Source: Megaleporinus macrocephalus (lineage: Eukaryota > Chordata > Actinopteri > Characiformes > Anostomidae). Taken from it: a stretch of DNA of 64,000 bases. The stretch spans positions 38,733,120 to 38,797,119 of the forward strand of contig CM038719.1 in NCBI GenBank assembly GCA_021613375.1, in the 5' to 3' direction. The stretch's first letter is position 1. The number at the start of each line of letters is the position of its first letter. Shown here one piece after another: positions 35,293 to 46,555 of the stretch. The translations under genes were made by a program, and so were the position numbers. The notes below the pieces were generated by a model that worked only from the letters and a program-made list of their open reading frames with translations, did not search any database and was not told the DNA's origin.

Positions 35293-36307
35293 AATTGAGA
35301 TACCGAAGAGGTACTCAGTAATAACATGAATAAATACGGGTCAAGTTTAACCCATGTTGTGTGTTGGAAGGGTCTGCTCTGCTTGTACAAAGTGTTAATG
35401 TGGGTTATCTTGTCTCACGTTGGTGAAAGCTGTTAAGCATATGCGATACAAACAATGACAAAGCTCTCCTGTTCATATTAATACCCACAGTGGAGGATAA
35501 TACAGCAGGTTGTGTAATTTACTGTATCATTTGCTCACATTAAACGTGTCGTTTATACTTGAGTGTGTTTAATGCCGACGTGTGAAATGTGTCTCTGCCT
35601 CTAAACACCTCCTGTAAATATTCCGGTTGTATTTATGGTAATCGTGAATCTTCCTAAATGTCATTTAAACAATTTCTTTCTAATTGCTTATCAGCATCCA
35701 GCACAAATCATTCATTATCATTAGTTCACATCACATCATTTTAATTAACAGCTCTTTGTTTTTTCTTGCTTTATTAATGACAGAGATTTCGCATCCAAGT
35801 TCATTTTCTGGTGGGTCTTCAACATGATTAGCAATTAGCATTTATTGGTATCATTTTTTTTTTCGATTTTTTTCCAAACCATTACAAATTATGATGCATT
35901 GGAGAAATGTTTTATTATAAAAACTCCAAGAAAACGTCTTACGGCTCTCACTTCACTGAACTTAGAATTAGAATGACGCTGACTGATGACTGATTTGACG
36001 TGAAGCTACATACTGTGCTCGGAAAGCATTTCAGCCTTCATTTATTTGATTCATTACATTTAAGTTTGGTTTCCAGGAGAGTAAAAATAGGATACACTTG
36101 TATAAGAAAGGGAAATGTCCAAAAAGTGAAGTTTCAATCAAACAATGACTGGTCAAGTTAAATACACTGTAAAAAGTGTCTTGTTTTTAAAAAATATATA
36201 TTTCATGTGGAATCAAACAGTTGGACTAGTTTTGCTAAATGAATTAATCATCCATTCAAACTACACTTTAGGCCTAAAGTAAACAGCAGTTCAATTGCAA
36301 TCTATTT
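35293..36307. other. AT-rich intergenic DNA, nothing recognised
   Basis: No gene or element is identified. Confidence 0.4.
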
Positions 36308-36395
36308 CCATCCATCCATTATATTCAACTTTATTCTGCTAGTTGGGGTCATGGGGGGCGGCGTCTGGAGCCAATTCCAGCTTCATTGGGTGAAC
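36308..36395 (-). mobile_element. SINE family 2, 3' body beside array 2
   Basis: In reverse it gives the GGATGGA tail and the TTGGCTCCAGACGCCGCC-type body. It runs directly into the 20-bp array, again without the B-box region. Confidence 0.75.
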
Positions 36396-36887
36396 GCCAC
36401 CGTACTAACCACTACGCCACCATACTAACCACTACACCACCGTACTAACCACTACACCACCATACTAACCACTACACCATCATACTAACCACTACACCAC
36501 CATACTAACCACTACACCACCGTATTAACCACTACACCACCATACTAAACACTACACCACCATACTAACCACTACACCACCGTAGTAACCACTTCACCAC
36601 CGTACTAACCACTACACCACCATACTAACCACTACACCACAATACTAACCACTACACCACCATACTAACCACTTCACCACCATACTGACCACTACACCAC
36701 CATACTAACCACTACACCACCGTACAAACCACTACACCACCATACTAACCACTATACCACCATACTGACCACTACACCACCATACTGACCACTACACCAC
36801 CTTACTAACCACTACACCACCATACTAACCACTACATCACCATACTAACCACTACACCACCATACTAACCACTACACCACCGTACTA
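36396..36887 (-). repeat. 20-bp SINE-head array 2, about 24 copies
   Basis: The plus strand reads CATACTAACCACTACACCAC repeats, which on the minus strand is the same A-box unit as array 1. Its far end joins the middle of repeat family B (AAGATTGCTGCTGAAGG) at 36888 with no SINE-like boundary. Confidence 0.93.
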
Positions 36888-37080
36888 AAGATTGCTGCTG
36901 AAGGAACTGAATACATTCATACAATGTCTGGGGCGTCCAGGAGAAATCTGGAACTGCACTTTGTTCTTCAAACTGGATCAAGATCTGATCTACTTCTCTC
37001 ACAATAACATATTCATGTTGTATTGTATGTATGATTATTTACGTCTGTTCTAATCAGATCTGGTGGTGTAAATGCATGTA
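36888..37080 (+). repeat. Interspersed repeat family B, copy 2
   Basis: ATTGCTGCTGAAGGAACTG and GAGAAATCTGGAACTG are shared with the copies at 18120-18365 (minus) and 44690-45060. The copy is truncated at the array junction. Confidence 0.7.
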
Positions 37081-37801
37081 TTGATCAGATAAACTCTTTT
37101 AAACTCTCAGCTTAGGTTCCTCAGACTTTTGCTCAGTGGTCTATATAAAAATCCAGTGATGTTATTTTGTGAATGGGTTTGGAATCTTTCAAAGATGAAA
37201 TGCAATGCGTCTTCGAATCGATTATTTCTCTCACCTCTGGTAATCTTACATTTCCTGCATGTTTCTTTCCTGACAGCAAGACGTCTAACCCTCTGTTGTT
37301 CAGAAGAAACACACAGGATGAATGAGTCCATTCATGAGCTGTCCATTAGATTCCATTAGTCTTGTGCTGGTAATGAGAGGGTGGAGATTTATTGGCCACA
37401 TTTGACCACAGTCAGTCCTGAGGGTCCTGCCGTGATTGCTGGTTCGGATGGAGAGCGATGAGCGTCGTCCATTTATAACTCACTGTTGTCACTTTTATTC
37501 GTCGGAATTCCTCCACAGATAATACCGGGACATGAAGGTTCTTCATCAAATCCTAGCTCGGACATACGGTTCCAGGTGAAGCCCTTTTTAAAATATCTCT
37601 TCATAGTTTAACTTTTAAGATCACCCAGAGGTTGGTGGTTTGACGTGAAATTTTTCATACTAGAGGAATTTATTAAGCTAGGATTATTCACACTGGTGAT
37701 GGTCAGACTTCTGAAATAGCTTTAAAACTAGACTGCCAAAGAATGGCCCACCAGAAAGTTCCATTAATGTCTTATTCTCTGTTGAAAACATTACTCCTTC
37801 C
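37081..37801. other. Intergenic DNA, nothing recognised
   Basis: Opposed small frames at 37107-37359 have no recognisable domain. Confidence 0.4.
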
Positions 37802-37809
37802 ATTAAAAC

Positions 37810-38608
37810 TGGAGATGGAAGGATCGATCGGCTATGTATCGGTATTGGACGATTTTTAATGATCAGCCGATATTTCTCCAATTTAGCCAATCCTGAGAGC
37901 CGATCGATGGTGTTTAACAAGTAAGCCTATTTCTGTATTTCCAACTAGTGTTTCATCCAGCAAGAGGAGCCCTCCGGCCAGCTCCCTGCAATTCGTATCT
38001 GAACCACTAGGTGGAAATACATACGTTTAAAAAAAAAAAAAACAGGACGTTTTTAAAATTAGTAAAATCAATATGTCTTGTGGAGGAACCAAGATAAAGA
38101 CATTTAACACTACTAATCTGATACGACACTACACGCAGCTGAATACAGTGAGTATCAGTAAACAGCAGAGCTAGCACACACATCTAGCACAAAACAAACA
38201 CCATACAGACCAGATCTGACTGGTACGAACAGAACAGCAGCAACAATTAAAAATAACAGAGTCTGCGTTTAATGACTGCAGTTTTTACTGTATTTATTTA
38301 ATTAGCTTTTTTAGTTTTAAATTAAGGGTTTCAATGTAATGATTGCAGTATTGGTGATATTTGTTTGATTTATTTTGTTTATTTACTGTTAATTTTGTTC
38401 AAAATATTATGCTTTTTCATATAAGCTTGTTAAAAATGGTAATGAACCAGTTTAGACCATGTTTCATGACTTGCTTGCACTAATAATTACATGTAGCCCT
38501 GCCATGACATATACCCTGCCCTCTATCGGTATCGGCTATCGACCAATCGGATCGAAAGGTAATCGGCGATCGGAATCGGCCTCAAAAACGCTGATCATTC
38601 CATCTCTA
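37810..38608. mobile_element. hAT-like MITE, second copy
   Basis: It is flanked by a perfect 8-bp duplication ATTAAAAC (37802-37809 and 38609-38616). The right end is TCCATCTCTA; the left is TGGAGATGGA, one change from the 32.8-kb copy. GATCGG/CGATCGG clusters occur near both ends. It shares CATTTAACACTACTAATC-type and GAACCAGTAGGTGG-type interior blocks with the first copy. Confidence 0.88.
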
Positions 38609-39007
38609 ATTAAAACAGTTTTAATCAACCCAAAACTAACTTTAATTGAAAAAATTGTACGTTCAAACTACATTTTCAGGTTAAAGGTTTTAAATTAATT
38701 TTTAGCACTTTTTTTTCAATAAAGCACGTTTTACAGGGCAATATTATTTTTTTTTTTAAAGTTGTGCTATTCAGCAGCTATAAGTCAGAAATATATGAAA
38801 GGTAGGGGTGTGTCAAGATACTTATCTCACAAGATGAGATGAGACAAGACATGATATTGGGCTTACGAGAACGAGACGAGTTTCTAAAATATTTTAAGGA
38901 AAACTTCAAAGATAAAATATATATGTGTATTTGACAAAGTAAAAAAACACAAACTCTGGAAGCTACCTCTCACCTCATACACATATTGAAAATGAGACTG
39001 CTCTGAT

Positions 39008-39545
39008 TTAGATGATGACTCTGACTGGACTGTGGTCTGGTCTAATATTCAAGAGTCTTCCCGGAACTCTGACCACCAGCGAATTATTTGGAACCAAAAA
39101 GACAGAACCTACCTCACTCCTCGCAAACTTTCCTTTATGAGTATTCTTAACAACCCTACGTGCACATTGTGTTCTACAAAGGCCTACGGTACTTTCTTCA
39201 CATGTATTGGGAATGCCCAACTGTTAGGTTGCTTCTAAGAGCTTTCAAATTATGTTTTGCTGGAGATACCCACCACCATACCTACACTACTGTTCAATGA
39301 CTTTTCAGAACTCTCTATATCCAAAAGTGAAAAACGTGTATTCTGGCAGGACTCACTGTGGCTAAGAAAATAAACGCAGTTCATTGGAAACCTCCACATT
39401 CTCTCTCAATTAGAGCCTGGATTTTGTCTTTCTTGGACATAATGTATATGGAACTCTCTACTGCCCGAGTTAATGGTGCTAATGAAGCGAATGTTAATAT
39501 TTGGTACGATGCGATTGGAACCCTGAAAAATATGTCGTAAAAACT
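39008..39545 (+). pseudogene. L1-like LINE ORF2 C-terminus (broken)
   Basis: The translation contains SDHQRIIWNQKDRTYLTPRK, then NNPTCTLCSTKAYGTFFT. After a frameshift come CPTVRLLLRAFKL, and finally KKINAVHWKPPHSLSIRAW and the end at 39540. L1/Tx1-type ORF2 proteins end with a TP.....PTC..C....GT..H..W.CP...W cysteine motif followed by a K.I...WK.P..PS...W block, and this matches in order. The expected His is lost at the frameshift. No reverse-transcriptase active site is included. It is a 5'-truncated remnant. Confidence 0.75.
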
Positions 39546-39804
39546 CCTTGTTTTGGTATTTCTGGTGTATGTGCATATTTGAGATTTAAAAAAAAAAACT
39601 CAGCAGACCAGTTTCTCTCCTTTATGAGGCTCTTGAAATTCATTTGTTTCGTAATTGTGATGTAGCGTAGCGTACAAGATACAAGATGACGCCCACCGTG
39701 GCAGACGTCTCTGTGTGCTCCTCTGGTAGCCAACGTTATTCATTATTTATTTCGACTTTGGTATTTATTATATTTTTTTATTATTTTTTTTTTGTTATCT
39801 TTCT

Positions 39805-39900
39805 CTATTGGTAAATGGAGGAGCAGCAAAGTAAGATATTCATTGTACAGTGTAACTGTCTGTTGCTGCTGTGCATATAACAATAAAACTCTTGAATCTA
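39805..39900 (+). mobile_element. L2/Rex1-like LINE 3' tail
   Basis: GGAGCAGCAAAGTAAGATATT through CAATAAAACTCTTGAATC is the plus-strand counterpart of the minus-strand tail at 1976-2060. Both belong to one LINE family. Confidence 0.7.
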
Positions 39901-39903
39901 CCA

Positions 39904-40200
39904 CTAGACGTTAATCATAGACTTAGTCTCCTTGTAAAGATTCAGAGACTGTGGCTCTAGCACAACTTGAGGTCCCAAGGCGTTTGTAAGTGTTGTCTGT
40001 CCATTCGTCATTTTCTTTACAGGCACGACGGGCTTCAGTAGAGAGCCGTGGTGGCGCTGTAAGTGTTTTTGCATAGTGCTTGTATGAGCTGTGTATGTTA
40101 CGATTTTCTTACAGTGCTTATAAATGGTTCTAGTCTGGTCTGTCGCTCTAATACTGTTTATTGTTTCCACCGGGAACCCAAAACCCAGCCAGACATACAA
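39904..40200 (-). pseudogene. hAT transposase BED zinc-finger fragment
   Basis: The minus-strand frame reads TIYKHCKKIVTYTAHTSTMQ then KHLQRHH. This is the BED finger of hAT transposases (C..C...TS.M..HL...H). The first zinc-binding Cys is Tyr at residue 27 of this frame; the second Cys (30) and the His residues remain. A KPVVPVKK linker-type stretch follows, then the frame runs out where LINE sequence begins. The finger is probably unable to fold as it stands. No catalytic domain is present. Confidence 0.7.
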
Positions 40201-40433
40201 CTTCTATGCGAATTTCCTCCAACTCCAACGACGTTACACTGGCTGCTACTAACACAGATCCTCTGTAACTGACAAGATAATGTATTATAAGCTATACCTC
40301 TTCTTCTGAGAGCTGCTCGGACTGATGAGCTGTCACTCTCGCCACCATTGCTGCTGTGTTGCCGGATCCCTCCTAAAAAGTTCATACTACTCAAGTGATT
40401 TTCACAAGATCTCGTCTCACCCCTCATGAATGG

Positions 40434-40712
40434 CTATGTATATGCTACCAGGTTCCAAAGAGATTGCTTTACAATAGTTTTAAGATACGATTTTGGCATT
40501 AAATGCTGGAAAATTACAGACAATCATCACTGCATGTTGGATAGTACACTGTGTTTTGTTGGAATCACCTAAAAATGATTATAATTTCATGTGGTGACAA
40601 GCAATGTAGTTTTATTGATCTTAATAATGAAGTTTGAATGAATGATTCTTTCAATCAAGGTCATATTCTGAGTTTAATAAGCCAGTCCAGTAGTAGATGA
40701 CATAAGAGAGAA
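40434..40712. other. Intergenic DNA, nothing recognised
   Basis: AT-rich sequence without a recognised element. Confidence 0.35.
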
Positions 40713-41042
40713 CATCCATCCATTATCTTCTGCTTTATCCTATTAGCTTGGGTGACGGGGTGGGGGGCTGGAGCCAATCCCAGCATTATCAGGCAAAAGC
40801 GGGGTACACCATGGACAGGTCACCAGTCCAATGCATGGCCAACACACACTCTCACACCTACAAGCAGTTTAGAGTGAGGATCCTAACATGCATGTGTTTG
40901 GACTGTGGGAAGAAACCGGAGTACCCGGAGGAACCCACTCAAGCACGGAGAGACCATACACACTCCACACAGAACCACCCGGACCAGGAATCCAACCCAG
41001 ATCATCTTACTGTGAGGAGACAGTGTTAACCACTACACCACC
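40713..41042 (-). mobile_element. SINE family 2, nearly complete copy
   Basis: On the minus strand, in order: an A-box head (TGGTGTAGTGGTTAAC, 41024-41042), the B-box-like GGGTTGGATTCC (40987-40998, one change from the consensus), the conserved GGTTTCTTCCCACAGTCC body, a GACTGGTGACCTGTCCATGG block and a GGATGGATG tail. The A-to-B spacing is like that of a tRNA. This copy shows that the 20-bp arrays derive from the head of this SINE. Confidence 0.85.
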
Positions 41043-42493
41043 ATACTAACCACTACACCACCATACTAACTACTACACCACCGTACTAACCACTACACCA
41101 ACATACTAACCACTACACCACCATACTAACCACTACACCACCATACTAACCACTACACCAACATACTAACCACTACACCAACATACTAACCACTACACCA
41201 CCATACTAACCACTACACCAACATACTGACCACTACACCACCATACTAACCACTACACCAACATACTAACCACTACACCACCGTACTGACCACTACACCA
41301 CCATACTAACCACTACACCACCATACTAACCACTACACCACCATACTAACCACTACACCACCATACTGACCACTACACCACCGTACTGACCACTACACCA
41401 CTGTACTAACCAACTACACCACCGTACTGACCACTACACCACCGTACTAACCACTACAACCACCGTACTAACCACTACACCAACATACTAACCACTACAC
41501 CACCATACTAACCACTACACCAACATACTAACCACTACACACCATACTAACCACTACACCACCATACTAACCACTACACCACCGTACTAACCACTACACC
41601 ACCATACTAACCACTACACCACCGTACTAACCACTACACCACCATACTAACCACTACACCACCGTACTAACCACTACACCACCGTACTAACCACTACACC
41701 ACCATACTAACCACTACACCACCTTACTAACCACTATACCACCTTACTAACCACTACACCACCATACTAACCACTACACCACCATACTAACCATTACACC
41801 ACCGTACAACCATTACACCACCATACTAACCATTACACCACCAGTACTAACCATTACACCACCATACTAACCACTACACCACCATACTAACCACTACACT
41901 ACCTTACTAACCACTACACCTACCTTACTAACCACTACACCACCAGTACTGACCACTACACCACCATACTAAGCACTACACCTCCATACTAACCACTACA
42001 CCACCATACTAACCACTACACCACCGTACTAGCCACTACACCACCGTACTAACCACTACACCACCGTACTAACCACTACACCACAGTACTAATTACTACA
42101 CCTCCATACTAACCACTACACCACCATACTAACCACTACACCACCATACTAACCACTACACCACCATACTAACCACTACACCACCGTACTAACCACTACA
42201 CCACCATACTGACCACTACACCGCCATACTAACCACTACACCACCGTACTAACCACTACACCACCGTACTAACCACTACACCACAGTACTAACCACTACA
42301 CCACCATACTAACTACTACACCACCGTACTGACCACTACACCACCATACTAACCACTACACCACCATACTAACCACTACACCACAGTACTAACCACTACA
42401 CCACCATACTAACTACTACACCACCGTACTAACCACTACACCACTGTACTAACCACTACACCACCATACTAACCACTACACCACCATACTAAC
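41023..42493 (-). repeat. 20-bp SINE-head array 3, about 73 copies
   Basis: The minus-strand unit is again GGTGGTGTAGTGGTTAGTAY, with common GTTGG, GGTCAG and ACGG variants and a few one-base indels (near 41410, 41457 and 41540). The array continues outward from the intact SINE head and ends abruptly at 42493 inside Tc1-like sequence. Confidence 0.94.
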
Positions 42494-43006
42494 GACAGCA
42501 ACTCAGACACCAAGTGGTAGAACACGTACAATGACAGAGCGGGTCAGCGGATGCTGAGGAGCATAGAGCACAGAGCTCACCAACTTTCTACAGAGTCCAT
42601 CACTACAGACCTCCAAACTTCATGTGGCCTTCAGATCAGCTCGTAGAGAACAGAGCGTAGAGAGCTTCATGGAATGAAGGGTTTCCATGGCTCAGCAGCT
42701 GCATCCAAGCCTTACATCACCAAGCGCAATGCAAAGTGTCGGATGCATGGTGTGACCAATCACACTTCTCCGTCTGCCAATCTAATGGACAAGTCTGGGT
42801 TTGCCGGTTGCCAGGAGAACGGTACTTGTCTCACTGCATTGTGTTGAGTGTAAAGTTTGGTGGAGGGGGGATTATGGTGTGGAGTTGTTTCCTCAGGAGT
42901 TGTGAACTCTTAATGCTTCAGCACACCAAGAGATTCCAGACAATTTCATGCTCCCAACTTCGTGCAAAGAAAGTTTGGAGACGGCCCCTCCCTGCTCCAA
43001 CATGAC
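42494..43006 (+). pseudogene. Tc1-like transposase remnant, copy 3
   Basis: The sequence starts in the region before the coding block shared with copy 2 (GACAGCAACTCAGACACC). Readable parts include [30 protein letters not shown] and [11 protein letters not shown] (frame at 42736). The WCKAHRHW to WSDES block is shortened so that WC is joined directly to DQS, leaving one Asp. The last readable block is LLQHD, around the second catalytic Asp, and homology ends there at about 43006. The Glu region is absent. Its left boundary is the SINE-head array. Confidence 0.78.
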
Positions 43007-44339
43007 AGCGGCGGCGGCATGCTTTACATTTGTACCTATGGCCACATGTATTGTATATCAGGGCTGGCGTGTGAGCCCTAGACTGCTCACTATGCATTTG
43101 CTGCCCTTTACCTGATCCGCTCCTTTGGATTATTATTTGCTTTCCCCCTTTAGAAGTCTTGATCTGACTCCTGCCATCGATCGCCCGTGTTTAATACTGG
43201 TTAAGGATCACTAAGGACGGAGCGCTGGTATTGACCGCCGCGATATTGATGTGAGAGGCGTAAAAAGAGAAAAAAAGAAAAGAAGCAATCGCATCCAATA
43301 CGTTTTTATACAGCCACCCTGCGTTCCCTCCTATTCATTCCTCCAGACCTGGCGGTTGAAAATCTCCACGATCTATTCTCGGCCTGTGTTTGTTTTGACG
43401 TTGAAGCATTATTTTCTTGTTTACCTCCGCCGAGGCGATTGGAAACGCGATGTTCGAGGATGCAAAAAGGTGTGATATTTTCTATCACAAGCCCCCCCAT
43501 CAACCCCCCACCCCACCCGACATAAAAGCACACTCTATGATTAATCTGATCAGCGCGCCCAGCGCGCCGAAGCTCGCATCTTACAATCGATAGGCGCTTC
43601 CCTGGGAGGGTGGAAAAAGTTGGAGATTTCATTAACCCGTTTAGCTGCACCCGACTGTGGTGGGTGAGTTATTATGGGAGGGTTAGGCAGGGCAAGTGCA
43701 TTTCTTTCACGGGACGTGCGCATATTTCCTTCAGCGATGGGGGCTTGTATCGGCAAGGATTTATTGCACCATAAACAGATAATGTTTTAAACAAAGCCCA
43801 AGCCCATTTCTTGAACCGCCACCCCCAACCCCCAACCAAAGTGATGCATTCTGCCTTCTTATTCGTTCAATTCTCTCTTTTTTTCATCATATTTTTGCTA
43901 TTTTTTCGTAATTAATATCAGTTTATCTTTGCCAAGACCCCTCAGCGTCTCGGAAGCGCTTTATGCTTTATTCATGTGTGATGCGAATCTGCTTGGAAGC
44001 CGTGCATTAGAAAAGATTGCATTGAAGTCCAGCAGTGAGGCTACTTTATGAAAAACTGGAAACTGCAAGGAGCTGCAATTACTTCATGCCTCTCGTATCT
44101 CTAAATAATGACTTATTTCCTCGAAGCTCTGAAAAGAAAATCACTGAAAATACTGACTAAATATCCCAAAATGATATGCTTAAGCTCTAAAAAGCATTGT
44201 CTGGCATTATTTATAGTCAACAAGGAACAAAACAGCGAAGGTTCAACTTCTTTGCAGTAAAAATCAGGAAAATAATAATAATAATTATACAAAAAAACAT
44301 GGTTCCTTACTATAGGTGCATCCGAAATCGCTTACGTTT
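43007..44339. other. Intergenic DNA, possible conserved island
   Basis: The interval 43040-44130 is complex, partly CpG-containing, with AATTAATATCAGTTTATC-type AT blocks. Overlapping frames on both strands near 43251-43756 show no domain. No repeat family is recognised. Confidence 0.4.
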
Positions 44340-44610
44340 AATAAGTCTGCGTTTAATGACTGCAGTTTTAACTGCATGTATTTAATTAGCTTTTTTAGTT
44401 TTAAATGAAGGGTCTAAATGTAGTGATTGCAGTATTGGGGCTATTTGTTTGATTTACTTTGTTTATTTTTAATGTTATAGTGTTTCACAGAGGCTCGTTA
44501 AAATGGTAATAAACCAGTTTAGACTATGTTTCATGACTTGCTTGGACTAATAACTACATGTAGCCCTGCCGTGGCTTATACCCCGCTCACGATCGGTATC
44601 GACTATCTTG
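44340..44610. mobile_element. hAT-like MITE, truncated third copy
   Basis: It is colinear with the right part of the 37.8-kb copy: GCGTTTAATGACTGCAGTTT, TTGTTTGATTTACTTTG and TTTCATGACTTGCTTG. It ends at CGATCGGTATCGACTATC, before the terminal inverted repeat. Confidence 0.8.
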
Positions 44611-44689
44611 TATGTTTTAGTCCAGCAGCGAGGTCAAAACTAGCTACAGAGAATGAGATAAAGAAACGTATCTACCGAAACCAGAGTGA

Positions 44690-45060
44690 TATACAGTACT
44701 GTACAAAAGTTTTAGGCACTTGGGGACATTATTATATTTAAAAAGCTATTTTATTCATAGTATTTAGTATTGATAGAGTAAGTAGTGCTTTCACATACAT
44801 TAGTGTGTTTAATTAACTCCAAGCTTAATTTTTCAAGCTTCTCCTTCTATAAACAACCCAGTATTATTTACAGTTCTCATCTAATACCTGCTTTGACTGC
44901 TCAGTACTTCATTAAGCTAAATCAAGATTGCTGCTGAAGGAACTGAATACATTCATACAATGTCTGTGGTGTCTGGAACTACAAGGTGGGGAGAAATCTG
45001 GAACTGGAACACTTTCTTCTTCAAACTGGAGCTCAAGATATGATCTACTCTACTTTTATT
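44690..45060 (+). mobile_element. Interspersed repeat family B with transposon-like end
   Basis: It begins ACAGTACTGTACAAAAGTTT and then TAGGCACTT, which resembles the terminus of a common Tc1/mariner-type element. It continues with the family B body (CTCATCTAATACCTGCTTTG, ATTGCTGCTGAAGGAACTG). Family B is thus probably a non-autonomous DNA transposon. Confidence 0.6.
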
Positions 45061-45085
45061 GTATTTATATTATATTTCTATTAGC

Positions 45086-46555
45086 ACTATTTGACATTTA
45101 AGAACTTTAGAATATTAGTATTTATTAGTGTTCACACAAATCAAGTTTTGAAATTAATAAATGGCTGAATACATTTACCTAAAAAGCATTTTAATGTTTA
45201 AAATCTGTTCCCTTATATGTTTTTTTAGCGGAGACAATAAATATATGTATAAATAATATAATATATATAATATATATGTAAATAGTCTATAAATATATTA
45301 ATTTCAGTGTCATATTTAAGGAAAATAAGGACCTAAAACATGTTTAGTCTCTTGTTTAATTTCTATATTAAAAAAAAACCAGTCATAATTCTGACATAAT
45401 AAGTCAGTATAATTCAAATGAGATTATATATAGACATGCTGCTGCCAGAAACAGCTGACTTTGGTGTGCTTGGTGCGAATAAGCCTGCATGCTCATATTT
45501 ATAGGATTAATATTAAAACATAATATAGAAAATGTAAGAATTTTACAATTGGATTTTTCTGAATGCTATGAAATCAGAACATTACATCACTATTTAACAT
45601 TTAAGGACCTCAGAATGTTTGTGTTTCTTATATAGCTCACACAAATAAGATTATAAAATAAATTAATCCCTGAATACATTTACCTAAAAAGCATTTTAAT
45701 GTTTAAAATCTGTTCCATTATATGTTTTTTAGCTGAGACGTTAAATCTATTTATAAATAATATAATATATATAGTATATATGTAAATAGTCTATAAATAT
45801 ATTAATTTCAGTGTCATATTTAAGCAAAATGAAGACCTAAAACATGTTTAGTCTCTTACTTTAAAAATTACTGTATCATTCTTGGTACATTATTTCTATA
45901 TTTAAAAAAAAAACAAGTCATAATTCTGACATAATAAGTCAGTATAATTCAAATGAGATTATATATAGACACACTGTTGCCAGAAACAGCTGACTTTGGT
46001 GTGCTTGGTGCGAATAAGCCTGCATGCTCATATTTATAGGATTAATATCAAAACATAATATAGAAAATGTAAGAATTTTACAATTGGATTTTTCTGAATG
46101 CTATGAAATCAGAATATTACATTACTATGTGACACTTAAGGACTTCAGAATGTTAGTATTTCTTATATTGCTCACACAAATCAGATTATGAAATAACTTA
46201 ATCCCTGAATACATTTACCTAAAAAGCATTTTAATGTTTAAAATCTGTTCCCTTATATGTTTTTTTAGCTGAGACGTTAAATATATGTATAAATAATATA
46301 ATATATATAATATATATGTAAATAGTCTATAAATATATTAATTTCAGTGTCGTATTTAAGGAAAATAAAGACCTAAAACATGTTTAGTCTCTTATTTTAA
46401 AAATTACTTCATCATTCTTGGTACATTATTTCTATATTAAAAAAAAACAAGTCGTAATTTTGACATAATAAGTCAGTTTAATTCAAATGAGATTAAATAT
46501 AGAAACAGCTGACGTTGGTGTGCTTTGGTGCGAATAAGCCTGCATGCTCATATTT
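45086..46555. repeat. About 0.5-kb tandem repeat, three copies
   Basis: The marker GAATACATTTACCTAAAAAG occurs at 45167, 45672 and 46207 (spacing 505 and 535 bp), and long colinear blocks (TGAATGCTATGAAATCAGAA, GTGCGAATAAGCCTGCATGC) recur with it. The third copy lacks a short block around GCTGCCAG and is cut at 46555. It is very AT-rich. Confidence 0.9.

Larger units (their letters stand above)
38803..40425. mobile_element. hAT element carrying LINE fragments
   Basis: The left end is TAGGGGTGTGTCAAGAT; the right end, read inward, is GAGGGGTGAGACGAGAT. Flanking 8-mers ATGAAAGG (38795-38802) and ATGAATGG (40426-40433) agree at 7 of 8 positions. Near the right end, on the minus strand, is a BED-finger fragment of the transposase. 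The rest of the interior is occupied by an L1-like fragment (39008-39540) and an L2-like LINE tail (39805-39900). Confidence 0.7.
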
